7,055 nt of DNA, from assembly GCA_015487905.1 (NCBI GenBank), contig WFOX01000091.1:1-7055 (forward strand). Direction: 5' to 3'. Shown here piece after piece: positions 1 through 6,171 of the stretch. The translations under genes were made by a program, and so were the position numbers. Every line of letters begins with the position of its first letter. Positions within the stretch are counted from its first letter, which is position 1. The notes below the pieces were generated by a model. It made no database searches. It was given only the letters and a program-made list of their open reading frames with translations, and was not told the origin of the DNA. The DNA is from Mariprofundales bacterium (GTDB taxonomy: Bacteria > Pseudomonadota > Zetaproteobacteria > Mariprofundales > S012-25).

Positions 1-576
1 TATCCCGTCTTCCATGTGCAGCGCCTTTGGCGGCGCGAGGATGCGATCTATCACACGACCTACACGGGCCGCCCGCCCGATGAACCCGCGATGATTGCCG
101 TGGCCTTCAACGAGCTCTTCGTGCCGATCATCCGCCGCCAGTTTCCCGAGATCGTGGATTTTTACCTGCCGATGGAGGCCTGCTCCTATCGCATGGCGAT
201 CGTCTCCATCAAAAAGGCCTATCCCGGGCATGCCAAGCGCATTCTCTTCGGTGTTTGGGGCTTTCTGCGCCAGTTCAGCTACACGAAGATCGTGGTCGTG
301 GTGGATGAGGACATAGATGTGCGCAACTGGGGCGATGTGATCTGGGCGATCACGACGCGCGCCGATCCCGCGCGCGATTGCGTGATCGTGCCGGATACCC
401 CCATTGATCATCTGGACTTCGCCTCGCCTGAGCCGGGCCTGGGGGGCAAGCTCGGCATTGATGCGACGAACAAGCTTGTGGGTGAGACCAAGCGCGATTG
501 GGGCCGCGTGCTGGAGATGGATGACAAGACAAAGGCGCGCATAGATGCGATCTGGTCGCGGCTTGGGCTTGGGTAA
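1..576 (+). CDS. ubiD: UbiD-family decarboxylase (3-octaprenyl-4-hydroxybenzoate carboxy-lyase), C-terminal part
   Basis: UbiD removes the ring carboxyl group of the polyprenyl-hydroxybenzoate intermediate of ubiquinone synthesis, using prenylated FMN made by UbiX. The frame is open from base 1, so the gene begins upstream. The visible 191 residues are about the last 40% of a protein that is usually near 490 residues. They carry strongly conserved UbiD blocks: YHTTYTGRPPDEPA, FPEIVDFYLP followed by CSYR, KKAYPGHAKR, GVWGFLRQFSYTK, the VIWAITTR-DPARD block, TPIDHLDFASP, GLGGKLGIDATNK and GETKRDWGR. The prenyl-FMN and catalytic acid region should lie upstream of the window and cannot be checked. 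The stop is TAA at 574-576. A Sel1-repeat gene follows in the same direction after a 53-base gap that looks like a separate promoter, so co-transcription is not certain. The family call is firm. Ubiquinone rather than another aromatic substrate is inferred from close resemblance to the E. coli protein as I remember it. Confidence 0.95.
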   Translation, partial: YPVFHVQRLWRREDAIYHTTYTGRPPDEPAMIAVAFNELFVPIIRRQFPEIVDFYLPMEACSYRMAIVSIKKAYPGHAKRILFGVWGFLRQFSYTKIVVVVDEDIDVRNWGDVIWAITTRADPARDCVIVPDTPIDHLDFASPEPGLGGKLGIDATNKLVGETKRDWGRVLEMDDKTKARIDAIWSRLGLG

Positions 577-590
577 GACGCCTGCACCTG

Positions 591-599
591 TGCTAAGCT
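591..599 (+). promoter_or_regulatory. Possible extended -10 promoter element for the Sel1-repeat gene
   Basis: The sequence TGCTAAGCT has an extended -10 TG followed after one base by TAAGCT, which fits TANNNT. Transcription would start near 606, leaving room for the AAGGAGG ribosome binding site at 616-622 and the ATG at 630. No good -35 box is visible at 16-18 bases; the nearest TTG-containing hexamer is about 19 bases upstream. The same TGCTARGCTAG string lies just upstream of argC on the other strand. This is a weak call from pattern only. Confidence 0.3.
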
Positions 600-615
600 A
601 GGGGCGAAGCCATGC

Positions 616-622
616 AAGGAGG
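616..622 (+). promoter_or_regulatory. Strong ribosome binding site that sets the Sel1 gene start at 630
   Basis: AAGGAGG lies 7 bases before the ATG at 630. A longer frame could open at the ATG at 612, but that codon lies upstream of the ribosome binding site itself and has no comparable site in front of it. The ATG at 630 is therefore preferred, removing six residues from the longest frame. Confidence 0.75.
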
Positions 623-629
623 GCGCAAG

Positions 630-2600
630 ATGCCCCAAGCTTCGCTCGTGCGTGCGGCATTGGGCGTGTTGGCCGGCGCGTTGGTATTGGGAATCGCGCT
701 GTGGTGGATGCTGCCGCGCGAGGAACTCAAGGCGCTGGATAACCCCAACGAGATGCTCGCGCGCGCGCAAGCGCTCGCAGAAGAAGGGGATGAGGAAGCC
801 GCCGCCGAGTTGCTGGCGCACGCCGCCCGGCTGGGGCTTGCGGAGGCCCAATATCGGCTCGGACTTGCCTATCTGCGCGGCCGCGGCGTGGATGCCGATG
901 CGCACGAAGCCGCGCGTTGGTTTCGCATCGCCATGCGCATGGGCGGCCACGCCAAGGCCGCCGAGGCCCTTGCCAAGATGCTGGAACAAGGCCGCGGGGT
1001 CGCGCGCGACGAAGAAGAGGCGCGCCGCCTGTATGCGTTTGCGGCTGCGCGCGGCATCGGCACGGCCATGTATCGGCTGGCCGTGATGCAAAACGAAGGA
1101 CGCGGCGGCCCGCGCGATTTGGAGGCCGCTGCGCGCTGGGCGCATGCGGCCGTGCAAGCGGGTGTCGTGGAGGCGCGCGGGCTGCTTGCGCGCGTGAAAG
1201 ACGCGATCCGCGACGAAGCGCTTGCCGGCGATCCGCGCATGATGCTCGCGCTTGCGCATCTTTACGCGCACGGCTGGGGGGTGGAGCGCAGCGATAAGCT
1301 CGCGCGCGCCTGGCTTGTGAAGGCGGCGCAAGCAGGGCTTGCCGATGCCGCTTGGGAATACGCGCAGCAACGATTCCGCGAGGGTGCAAACGAAGCCGAT
1401 CTGCTTCCGTGGCTGCGCACGGCGGCTCACAGCAACATCCCCAAGCGCAAGGGCGTGCTCGGCGCCCTGCTCGTGCGGCTCGGGCATGTGCAAGAAGGCA
1501 AAGATGTCCTGCTGGAAGCGGCGCGCGCAGGCGATGCCTATGCAGCGCTCAACCTCGGCATCCTCGCCTTCACCGGCATGGAGGGCGCACGCGACCCCTC
1601 TGCGGCTGCGGCTTGGTGGCAACGCGCGGCCGAAGCGGGACTTGCGCGCGCCTACAACGATCTCGGCGCGTGGGCATTGCTGGAAAGCCACGATGTCGCC
1701 ACCGCGCTTGCGCGCCTGGAAAAGGCCGCCTCCCAAGTGCCCGAGGCCGCGTTCAATCTTGCGCTTTTGCGCTTGCAAGGCGCTGCGCGCTCGCCTGAAG
1801 AGGCGCTGCGCTGGATGCGCCAAGCCGCCCAAGCCGATCTTCCCAGCGCATGGTTCGGCATGGGCGTATTGTATGAAGTCGGCATCGGCGCAGGACGCAA
1901 TCTGCGCGCCGCCATGCGCTGGTATCGCAAGGCCGCAGAAGCGGAGGTGGTGGAGGCGATGATCAACCTCGCGCTGCTTAGGCTTGCGCAAGGCGATGAT
2001 GCCCGCGCGCGCGCCGAGGCCAAGCACTGGCTCACCCAAGCCGCGCAGCGCGGCCACCCTTATGCGCAAGCGGAGCTTGGCGCGCGCATCTTGCTCGGCG
2101 AGATTCCGGGAACGGTGGCAGAAGCCCGCAAGTGGCTGCAAGAGGCGGCGCAACAAGGCGTCGTGGAGGCGCTTTACAATCTCGCCGGCCTATACCGCCG
2201 CGGCGAAGGCGTGCCGCAAAACGATGCGCAAGCGCTCACGCTGTATCGCAAGACCGCCACGCAAGGCTTTGCGCCGGCCATGAATGCGCTCGCCTATATG
2301 TATGCGCTTGGGCGCGGCACGCGGCGCGATCTTGCGCGCGCACGCGCATGGCTGGAGAAAGCCGCGGAGGCAGGCGATGCGCTTGCACGGCGCAATCTGG
2401 ACGCGCTTGCCAAGGGCGGACGGCTGGAGCTGCTCGCGGTTGCGCGCAACGGCAAGCCCTTGCACGCGATCCTGCACTGGACGGACAACCCCGCCCGCTG
2501 GATTCTCTATGACCGCAAGCCCGTGCTTGCGCTTGGCAACGCAACAAGGCCCGCGGCGGCAAGCCACGCCCCTTCCAACAGGCCCGCATCGGACACATAA
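630..2600 (+). CDS. Membrane-anchored Sel1-like tetratricopeptide-repeat protein
   Basis: This is a 656-residue protein of unknown specific role. Residues about 7-27 form one hydrophobic segment (GVLAGALVLGIALWWML) after a short basic N-terminus, and no clear signal-peptidase site follows. It is therefore probably an N-terminal anchor with the rest in the periplasm. From about residue 50 to 580 there are roughly 13-14 Sel1-type repeats of about 36 residues, recognisable as A..LG..Y..G.GV..D...A..W...AA..G. The clearest are at the two ends; the middle ones are degenerate. Sel1 repeats are protein-interaction scaffolds, often in envelope or signalling roles. A short non-repeat tail follows (GRLELLAVARNGKPLHAILHW and onward), ending in a low-complexity Ala/Pro/Ser stretch. 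The last 30 codons lie antisense to the end of the Ppx/GppA gene. Neighbours give no clear functional hint. The family call is strong; the function is unknown. Confidence 0.9.
   Translation: MPQASLVRAALGVLAGALVLGIALWWMLPREELKALDNPNEMLARAQALAEEGDEEAAAELLAHAARLGLAEAQYRLGLAYLRGRGVDADAHEAARWFRIAMRMGGHAKAAEALAKMLEQGRGVARDEEEARRLYAFAAARGIGTAMYRLAVMQNEGRGGPRDLEAAARWAHAAVQAGVVEARGLLARVKDAIRDEALAGDPRMMLALAHLYAHGWGVERSDKLARAWLVKAAQAGLADAAWEYAQQRFREGANEADLLPWLRTAAHSNIPKRKGVLGALLVRLGHVQEGKDVLLEAARAGDAYAALNLGILAFTGMEGARDPSAAAAWWQRAAEAGLARAYNDLGAWALLESHDVATALARLEKAASQVPEAAFNLALLRLQGAARSPEEALRWMRQAAQADLPSAWFGMGVLYEVGIGAGRNLRAAMRWYRKAAEAEVVEAMINLALLRLAQGDDARARAEAKHWLTQAAQRGHPYAQAELGARILLGEIPGTVAEARKWLQEAAQQGVVEALYNLAGLYRRGEGVPQNDAQALTLYRKTATQGFAPAMNALAYMYALGRGTRRDLARARAWLEKAAEAGDALARRNLDALAKGGRLELLAVARNGKPLHAILHWTDNPARWILYDRKPVLALGNATRPAAASHAPSNRPASDT
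2507..2600. other. 94-bp convergent overlap of two coding regions
   Basis: The Sel1-repeat gene (plus) and the Ppx/GppA gene (minus) both read through this segment and stop inside each other. It codes for the last 30 residues of the first and about the last 30 of the second. On the Ppx side it includes part of the conserved DAGLLEG end; on the Sel1 side it is a low-complexity tail. No convincing stem-loop terminator with a T-run is present on either strand, so the two transcripts would overlap in antisense. Confidence 0.8.
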
Positions 2601-3478
2601 AAGCCTTCTACGCCCCAATACCGCTGCACCTCGTCCAAGAGCACGGCACCGGCGGCCAGCACATCCGCGCGCCGCGCCGGAACAAGCGGATGCGCGGCAA
2701 GCTCCTCCTTGGAAGCGGCAAGCACATCCGCAAGCACCTCTTGCCACCGCGACGGCGCAAAATGCCATCCATTGATGCGGTCGGGATCGTAGCGGCTAAG
2801 CCCAAGCGCAAGGGCCGCAAGCGTAGTCGGCGTGCCCGCCGTGGCAACCAGCGTGCAAGGCGCGCCCCATGCGCGCATGGCGCCAAGCTCGTCCTCCAAC
2901 ATTTTTCGCAGCGCGGCGCGCAGCCTTGCCACCGCCTCCTGTGGGGGCGGAAGCGCGGGAAACCAACGCTCCGTAAGCTTCACGACGCCGATGGGAATGC
3001 TGATCGCAGCCAGCACATGTTGATTGCGCGCGCGCACGAACTCCGTGCTGCCGCCGCCCACATCCACAAGCAGCCAGTCGCGCACAAGCTCCGGCGCAAG
3101 CGCTGCGGATGCCCCCGCAAGCGAAAGCCTGGCCTCTTCTTCGCCTGTGAGCGTGCGCACCGTGATCCCCGTGCGCGCCCGTACCTCTTCCAAAAACGCA
3201 GCGCCATTCTCTGCTTCGCGCACGGCGGCCGTGGCCACGGCCCAAGCCTCATCCGGCGAAATCCCAAAGGCTTTAAGGCGGGCGGCAAAGTCCTCTAAGG
3301 CTGCAAGCGCGCGCATGCGCGCAGCCATAGCAAGCGTTCTTTGCGTGCCGAAGCCCTCACCCAAGCGCACGACGGCCTGGGCATAGTCCAGCCGCCGCCA
3401 AGGCGGCCGCCCAGGGCTTGGCTCGGCGATGAGCAGCCGGAAGGTGTTCGTGCCGAGATCCAGCGCCGCAAACGACAT
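2507..3478 (-). CDS. Ppx/GppA-family phosphatase (exopolyphosphatase or guanosine pentaphosphatase), short form
   Basis: The family cleaves terminal phosphate from inorganic polyphosphate and/or converts pppGpp to ppGpp in the cytoplasm. The 323-residue protein has the ASKHA-fold signatures in order: phosphate-binding DLGTNTFRLL (7-16), the REAENGAAFLEEVRARTGI block (87-105), the acidic GEEEARL loop (112-118) that holds the catalytic acid, LLVDVGGGSTEF (136-147), ATAGTPTTLAAL (212-223), RRADVLAAG (269-277) and VSDAGLLEG (295-303). There is no C-terminal HD-type domain, so this is the ~300-residue form rather than the ~500-residue E. coli Ppx. Its ATG directly follows the TGA of the carbonic anhydrase-like gene with no spacer and no visible ribosome binding site, suggesting coupling to upstream translation. 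The last ~20 residues after the final motif are unconserved in character and overlap the 3' end of the Sel1-repeat gene on the opposite strand. Substrate preference between polyP and pppGpp cannot be read from sequence. Confidence 0.93.
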   Translation of the reverse strand: MSFAALDLGTNTFRLLIAEPSPGRPPWRRLDYAQAVVRLGEGFGTQRTLAMAARMRALAALEDFAARLKAFGISPDEAWAVATAAVREAENGAAFLEEVRARTGITVRTLTGEEEARLSLAGASAALAPELVRDWLLVDVGGGSTEFVRARNQHVLAAISIPIGVVKLTERWFPALPPPQEAVARLRAALRKMLEDELGAMRAWGAPCTLVATAGTPTTLAALALGLSRYDPDRINGWHFAPSRWQEVLADVLAASKEELAAHPLVPARRADVLAAGAVLLDEVQRYWGVEGFYVSDAGLLEGAWLAAAGLVALPSASTGLRS

Positions 3479-3991
3479 TCAATAGGACGCGCGATGCGCG
3501 CGCGCAAGCTCCACATAATGGCGCGCGGAATCACGCAAAAAGGCGCGCTCCTCATCCGTGAGCCGGCGCTTGGGTCTGGCCGGCACCCCGAGATAGAGCC
3601 AGCCGCTTTCCAGCTTCTTTCCCTCGGGCACAAGCGCGCCTGCGGCCACGATGCACCAAGCCGGCACATGCGCCTCATCCATGAGGATCGCCCCCATGCC
3701 GATCAGCGACGGCCCATCCACGCGGCAACCGTGCAAAATCGCACGATGCCCGACCGTCACCTCTTCGCCGATCACGCAAGGGCATACACCACTTGTCGTA
3801 TGCACGACCGTGCCGTCTTGAATGTTGCTGCGCGCACCGATCACGATCGGCTCCAAGTCCCCGCGCAGCACGGCCCCCGGCCAAATGCTCGCTTCGTCCG
3901 CGATCTTTACAGCCCCGATGACCTCAGCCGCAGGCGACACCCACGCGCTTGGCGCCACCTGCGGATGCTTGTCCTGAAACGGCCGAATCAC
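3479..3991 (-). CDS. Gamma-class carbonic anhydrase-like left-handed beta-helix protein (YrdA/CamH-type)
   Basis: This is a hexapeptide-repeat trimer protein of the gamma carbonic anhydrase family, probably interconverting CO2 and bicarbonate, though many relatives have no proven activity. The 170-residue length is typical. The three zinc-ligand histidines are visible: H64 (DGTVVH), H82 (TVGH) and H87 (ILHGC). The conserved R43 and D45 (LRGD) and Q58-D59 (NIQDG) around the active site are present as well. The acidic-loop glutamates of archaeal Cam are not evident, which fits the YrdA/CamH subtype. The end GKKLESGWLYLGVPARPKR followed by LTDEE is also typical. The start is GTG at 3991-3989, overlapping the bactofilin TGA as GTGA; AAGG lies a few bases upstream. 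The loop after H64 is short and has C70 and C72. The family call is strong; catalysis is inferred from the intact ligands. A PaaY/CaiE-like role is less likely in this context. Confidence 0.92.
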   Translation of the reverse strand: MIRPFQDKHPQVAPSAWVSPAAEVIGAVKIADEASIWPGAVLRGDLEPIVIGARSNIQDGTVVHTTSGVCPCVIGEEVTVGHRAILHGCRVDGPSLIGMGAILMDEAHVPAWCIVAAGALVPEGKKLESGWLYLGVPARPKRRLTDEERAFLRDSARHYVELARAHRASY

Positions 3992-4416
3992 GCGGCCTTC
4001 GGCTCGGGCCGCGCCTTGGCCTCGGCCTTCGGCGCCTTGGCCTCCTCAGGCTGGATGCGCACGCAGCGGCCGTTGATGGAGGCGCCTTCCTGAATGGAAA
4101 GCTGGAAATACTCCAAATCACCCGTGACCCGGCCCGTGGAGCCGATCGCAAGCGACTTGCTCGCGCGCACATTGCCCTCCACGGTGCCGTGGATCTTCAC
4201 ATGCGGCGCCTCAATCTCGCCCTTCACGCGCGCGGACTCGCTCAAGATGAGCTGCGCGTCGTTGGCGGCCTTGATCGTGCCCTCCACGACGCCGTCAATG
4301 CGCAAGGTGCCTTCAAAGACGAGATCGCCCACAAAGCGGGCCTTGGGGCCGATGAGCGTGTCAATCTCCATCGTTGCTTCCCTCACGGGTCTTGTCTCGT
4401 GGCGCTTTTTGAACAT
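3988..4416 (-). CDS. Bactofilin (polymer-forming cytoskeletal protein)
   Basis: Bactofilins self-assemble into nucleotide-free beta-helical filaments at the inner membrane and help place cell-wall enzymes. The 142-residue reading has a basic N-terminus (MFKKRHETRP), a bactofilin core from about residue 17 to 120 (IDTLIGPKARFVGDL, LRIDGVVEGTI, VKGEIEAPHVKIHGTVEGNV, GRVTGDLEYFQLSIQEGASI) and an Ala/Lys/Pro-rich tail. Two starts are possible. ATG at 4416 gives the MFKK opening typical of bactofilins and has GGGGAG four bases upstream, but overlaps the preceding gene by 56 bases. ATG at 4371 gives a 127-residue protein, has GAGGG eight bases upstream and overlaps by only 11 bases. I prefer 4416 because the MF-basic N-terminus is a known membrane-targeting feature. 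It sits between a membrane coiled-coil protein and the carbonic anhydrase-like gene. Confidence 0.93.
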   Translation of the reverse strand: MFKKRHETRPVREATMEIDTLIGPKARFVGDLVFEGTLRIDGVVEGTIKAANDAQLILSESARVKGEIEAPHVKIHGTVEGNVRASKSLAIGSTGRVTGDLEYFQLSIQEGASINGRCVRIQPEEAKAPKAEAKARPEPKAA

Positions 4417-5098
4417 CCCTCTCCCCAGCCGTGGTCTTGCGGGCCTCGGCCACGATGCGCCCGAGCCGATCGCGCACGAGCGCGCGCCACACCACCGGCC
4501 GAAAACCCGCAGGCGGCGTCCATTCGCCCGCAAGAACGGTATGGCTTTCCATCTCGTAGCGCAAGCCGCCCGTGGGCGTCACCGCCATCCAACGGCCGCC
4601 TTGATCCTGCGCATCCACCTTGAGCGTGCCCGCCACCCAGCGCGGATAGTTGCCGCCCTTGACCAAAATCACGCGCCAACGCCAACCCTTCTCCAACGGC
4701 TCAATGCGCCAGTCCACGATCTGCACGCCCTTGCCCTTGCGCGCATCCAAAATGCGCTCATACATCGCAATGCGGTCACGCAAGTCGGCGATCTCGGCCT
4801 GCATGTGCGCAAGCTCGCGCTCCATCGCGCGCGCGGCCTTCTCTTTAAGCTCAGCCTTGGCCTGCCAGCGCGCAAGCTCCTCTTCTAATGCGCGCACCTC
4901 GCGCTGCGTGCGCGCAAGCTCATAGGCAAGCGCGTTCGCATCCGAAATCCGATGCCCAAGCCAAAGCCCCGCGCCGAAGACGAGCGCCGCCGTGAAAAGC
5001 GCCACCAACGCCCAACGCTTTTTGTGCACGACCCACTTGCGCGTGGGCCGCACGCCCTCGGGATCCACAAGCCAGATCTGCCAAGGCGCGTGTTTCAC
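4361..5098 (-). CDS. Single-pass membrane coiled-coil protein, DUF6776-like
   Basis: A 245-residue protein of unknown function. It has a short cytoplasmic segment ending in basic residues (KWVVHKKRW), one transmembrane helix at about 29-48 (ALVALFTAALVFGAGLWLG), a long charged heptad-like coiled coil at about 55-118 (ELARTQREVRALEEELARW and onward), and a beta-rich domain at about 125-220 (VQIVDWRIEPLEKGWRWRVIL to LVRDRLGRIV). The layout resembles the MreC/FtsL type of envelope scaffold but shows no clear motif of either. From memory it matches a proteobacterial family found between argC and bactofilin genes; the DUF6776 name needs a profile search. The start is taken as GTG at 5098-5096, which overlaps the argC TGA as GTGA. 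A TTG two codons earlier is possible but less likely. The C-terminal 15-20 residues are hydrophilic and overlap the bactofilin start. A partnership with the bactofilin is inferred from position. Confidence 0.85.
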   Translation of the reverse strand: MKHAPWQIWLVDPEGVRPTRKWVVHKKRWALVALFTAALVFGAGLWLGHRISDANALAYELARTQREVRALEEELARWQAKAELKEKAARAMERELAHMQAEIADLRDRIAMYERILDARKGKGVQIVDWRIEPLEKGWRWRVILVKGGNYPRWVAGTLKVDAQDQGGRWMAVTPTGGLRYEMESHTVLAGEWTPPAGFRPVVWRALVRDRLGRIVAEARKTTAGERDVQKAPRDKTREGSNDGD

Positions 5099-6135
5099 GG
5101 CCAAAGCGCTTGGGAAGAAAGCCCCGTGGTTTCGGCAAGGCCAAAGGCAATGTTCGCATTCTGCACGGCTTGGCCGGCTGCCCCTTTGCCGAGATTGTCA
5201 ATCACGGAGACGATCACGCCGGTATGCGCACCCAAGGGCACCACGCCGATGTCGCAGCGGTTCGTGCCAAGCACATGCTTGGTCGCCGGAAGCCTCCCCT
5301 CCTCCAGCACGCGCACGAACGGGCATCCCCGATAGGCGCTTGTAAGCACGCCATGCCAGCGCCTCACATCCCCTTCTGCATGGATCGTAACGAGCATCCC
5401 GCGCGTCATCGGCACGAGATGCGGCACGAAGCGAAGCTGCGGGCGCACGCCCGCAAGCAGCCCCGCTTGCGTTTCCATCTCCACTTGATGGCGATGGCGC
5501 GGCAATCCATAGGCGCGCAGGGATTCATTCACCTCCGAAAACCCCAGCTCGCGCTTGGCCGCGCGCCCCGCCCCGGATACCCCGGACTTCGCATCCACGA
5601 CGATGCGCGCGGGATCAAGCACGCCTGCACGCAACAGCGGCACGAGCGCAAGCAATGTCGCCGTCGGATAGCAACCCGGGTTGGCGATCAAGCGCGCTGC
5701 GGCAAGCGCCTTACGCGCATGCTCCGCAAGGCCATACACGGCTTCGGCCAAAAGCTCAGGATGCGGATGCGAAGCCTCATAGGTGCGCGCGTATTCCTTG
5801 GCATCGGGATGGCGGAAATCGGCGGAAAGATCCACGATGCGCACGCCGCGCGCATAAAGCCGCGCGGCAATGGCGGCCGAGGCGCCGTGCGGAAGCGCCA
5901 AAAACGCAAGCGCCACCTCTTCCGGTGGCGCCTCCTCCACGCCTTGGATGCGCAAGCCTTCCGCCCATGCGCCGAGAGGCGGCAGCTCCTCCGCCAGCAT
6001 GCGCCCGCGCGCTTGGCGCGCCGCCACGAATCGCACGGCAAACACCGGATGCGCGGCCAAAAGGCGCAAAAGCTCAGCCCCGACATAGCCCGTGGCGCCA
6101 TACACGGCCACGGGAATGCACTTCCGCTTGGCCAT
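5095..6135 (-). CDS. argC: N-acetyl-gamma-glutamyl-phosphate reductase
   Basis: This is the third enzyme of arginine synthesis: NADPH-dependent reduction of N-acetylglutamyl-5-phosphate to the semialdehyde in the cytoplasm. The 346-residue length is that of the common ArgC type. Visible features are the Rossmann GATGYVGAEL (13-22), LALPHGAS (79-86), VDLSADFRH (101-109), the catalytic cysteine C155 in NPGCYPTAT (152-160), DAKSGVSGAGR (181-191), the HRH substrate-binding pair (214-216), FVPHLVPMTRGM (236-247) and the C-terminal NLGKGAAGQAVQN (314-326). The start is ATG at 6135-6133. No Shine-Dalgarno sequence is visible in the 36 bases before it, and a possible -10 element lies close enough that the message might be nearly leaderless. 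The stop overlaps the next gene's GTG. No ArgR-type operator was recognised. It leads a tightly packed run of five genes. Confidence 0.97.
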   Translation of the reverse strand: MAKRKCIPVAVYGATGYVGAELLRLLAAHPVFAVRFVAARQARGRMLAEELPPLGAWAEGLRIQGVEEAPPEEVALAFLALPHGASAAIAARLYARGVRIVDLSADFRHPDAKEYARTYEASHPHPELLAEAVYGLAEHARKALAAARLIANPGCYPTATLLALVPLLRAGVLDPARIVVDAKSGVSGAGRAAKRELGFSEVNESLRAYGLPRHRHQVEMETQAGLLAGVRPQLRFVPHLVPMTRGMLVTIHAEGDVRRWHGVLTSAYRGCPFVRVLEEGRLPATKHVLGTNRCDIGVVPLGAHTGVIVSVIDNLGKGAAGQAVQNANIAFGLAETTGLSSQALWP

Positions 6136-6142
6136 GCGCGCT

Positions 6143-6151
6143 AGCCTAGCA
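6143..6151 (-). promoter_or_regulatory. Possible extended -10 promoter element for argC
   Basis: Read on the minus strand, TGCTAGGCT has an extended -10 TG, one base, then TAGGCT (TANNNT). The same TGCTARGCTAG string precedes the Sel1 gene. Transcription would begin about one base before the argC ATG at 6135, consistent with the lack of a ribosome binding site. The element sits in an 11-bp inverted repeat (GCTAG-C-CTAGC, 6140-6150) with two copies of CTAG, a word that is rare in many bacterial genomes. No good -35 box is seen. Weak call. Confidence 0.28.
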
Positions 6152-6171
6152 GCCAGAAAGCGACCACGAAG

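Noticed and set aside
561..573. Tandem GCTTGG repeat at the end of ubiD
   Set aside because: It is two copies of a 6-base word encoding Leu-Gly and is explained by codon use.
612..629. Earlier in-frame ATG for the Sel1-repeat protein
   Set aside because: The AAGGAGG site lies downstream of it and is ideally spaced for the ATG at 630.
408..2156. Long open frame of 582 codons on the minus strand opposite the end of ubiD and the Sel1-repeat gene
   Set aside because: It is antisense to two well-supported genes, its protein is Arg/His/Ala-rich with no recognisable motif, and long shadow frames are expected in GC-rich DNA with repeated Ala/Leu/Arg codons.
2527..2544. TTGCG/CGCAA stem in the convergent overlap as a terminator
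   Set aside because: The stem is only five base pairs with an eight-base loop and no following T-run on either strand; it lies inside both coding regions.
2690..3298. Plus-strand frame opposite the Ppx/GppA gene
   Set aside because: The minus strand carries all Ppx/GppA motifs; this is a composition shadow, very basic and repetitive.
5110..6144. Open frame of 344 codons on the plus strand spanning almost all of argC
   Set aside because: argC is certain on the other strand; the antisense product is rich in Arg/His with no family features.
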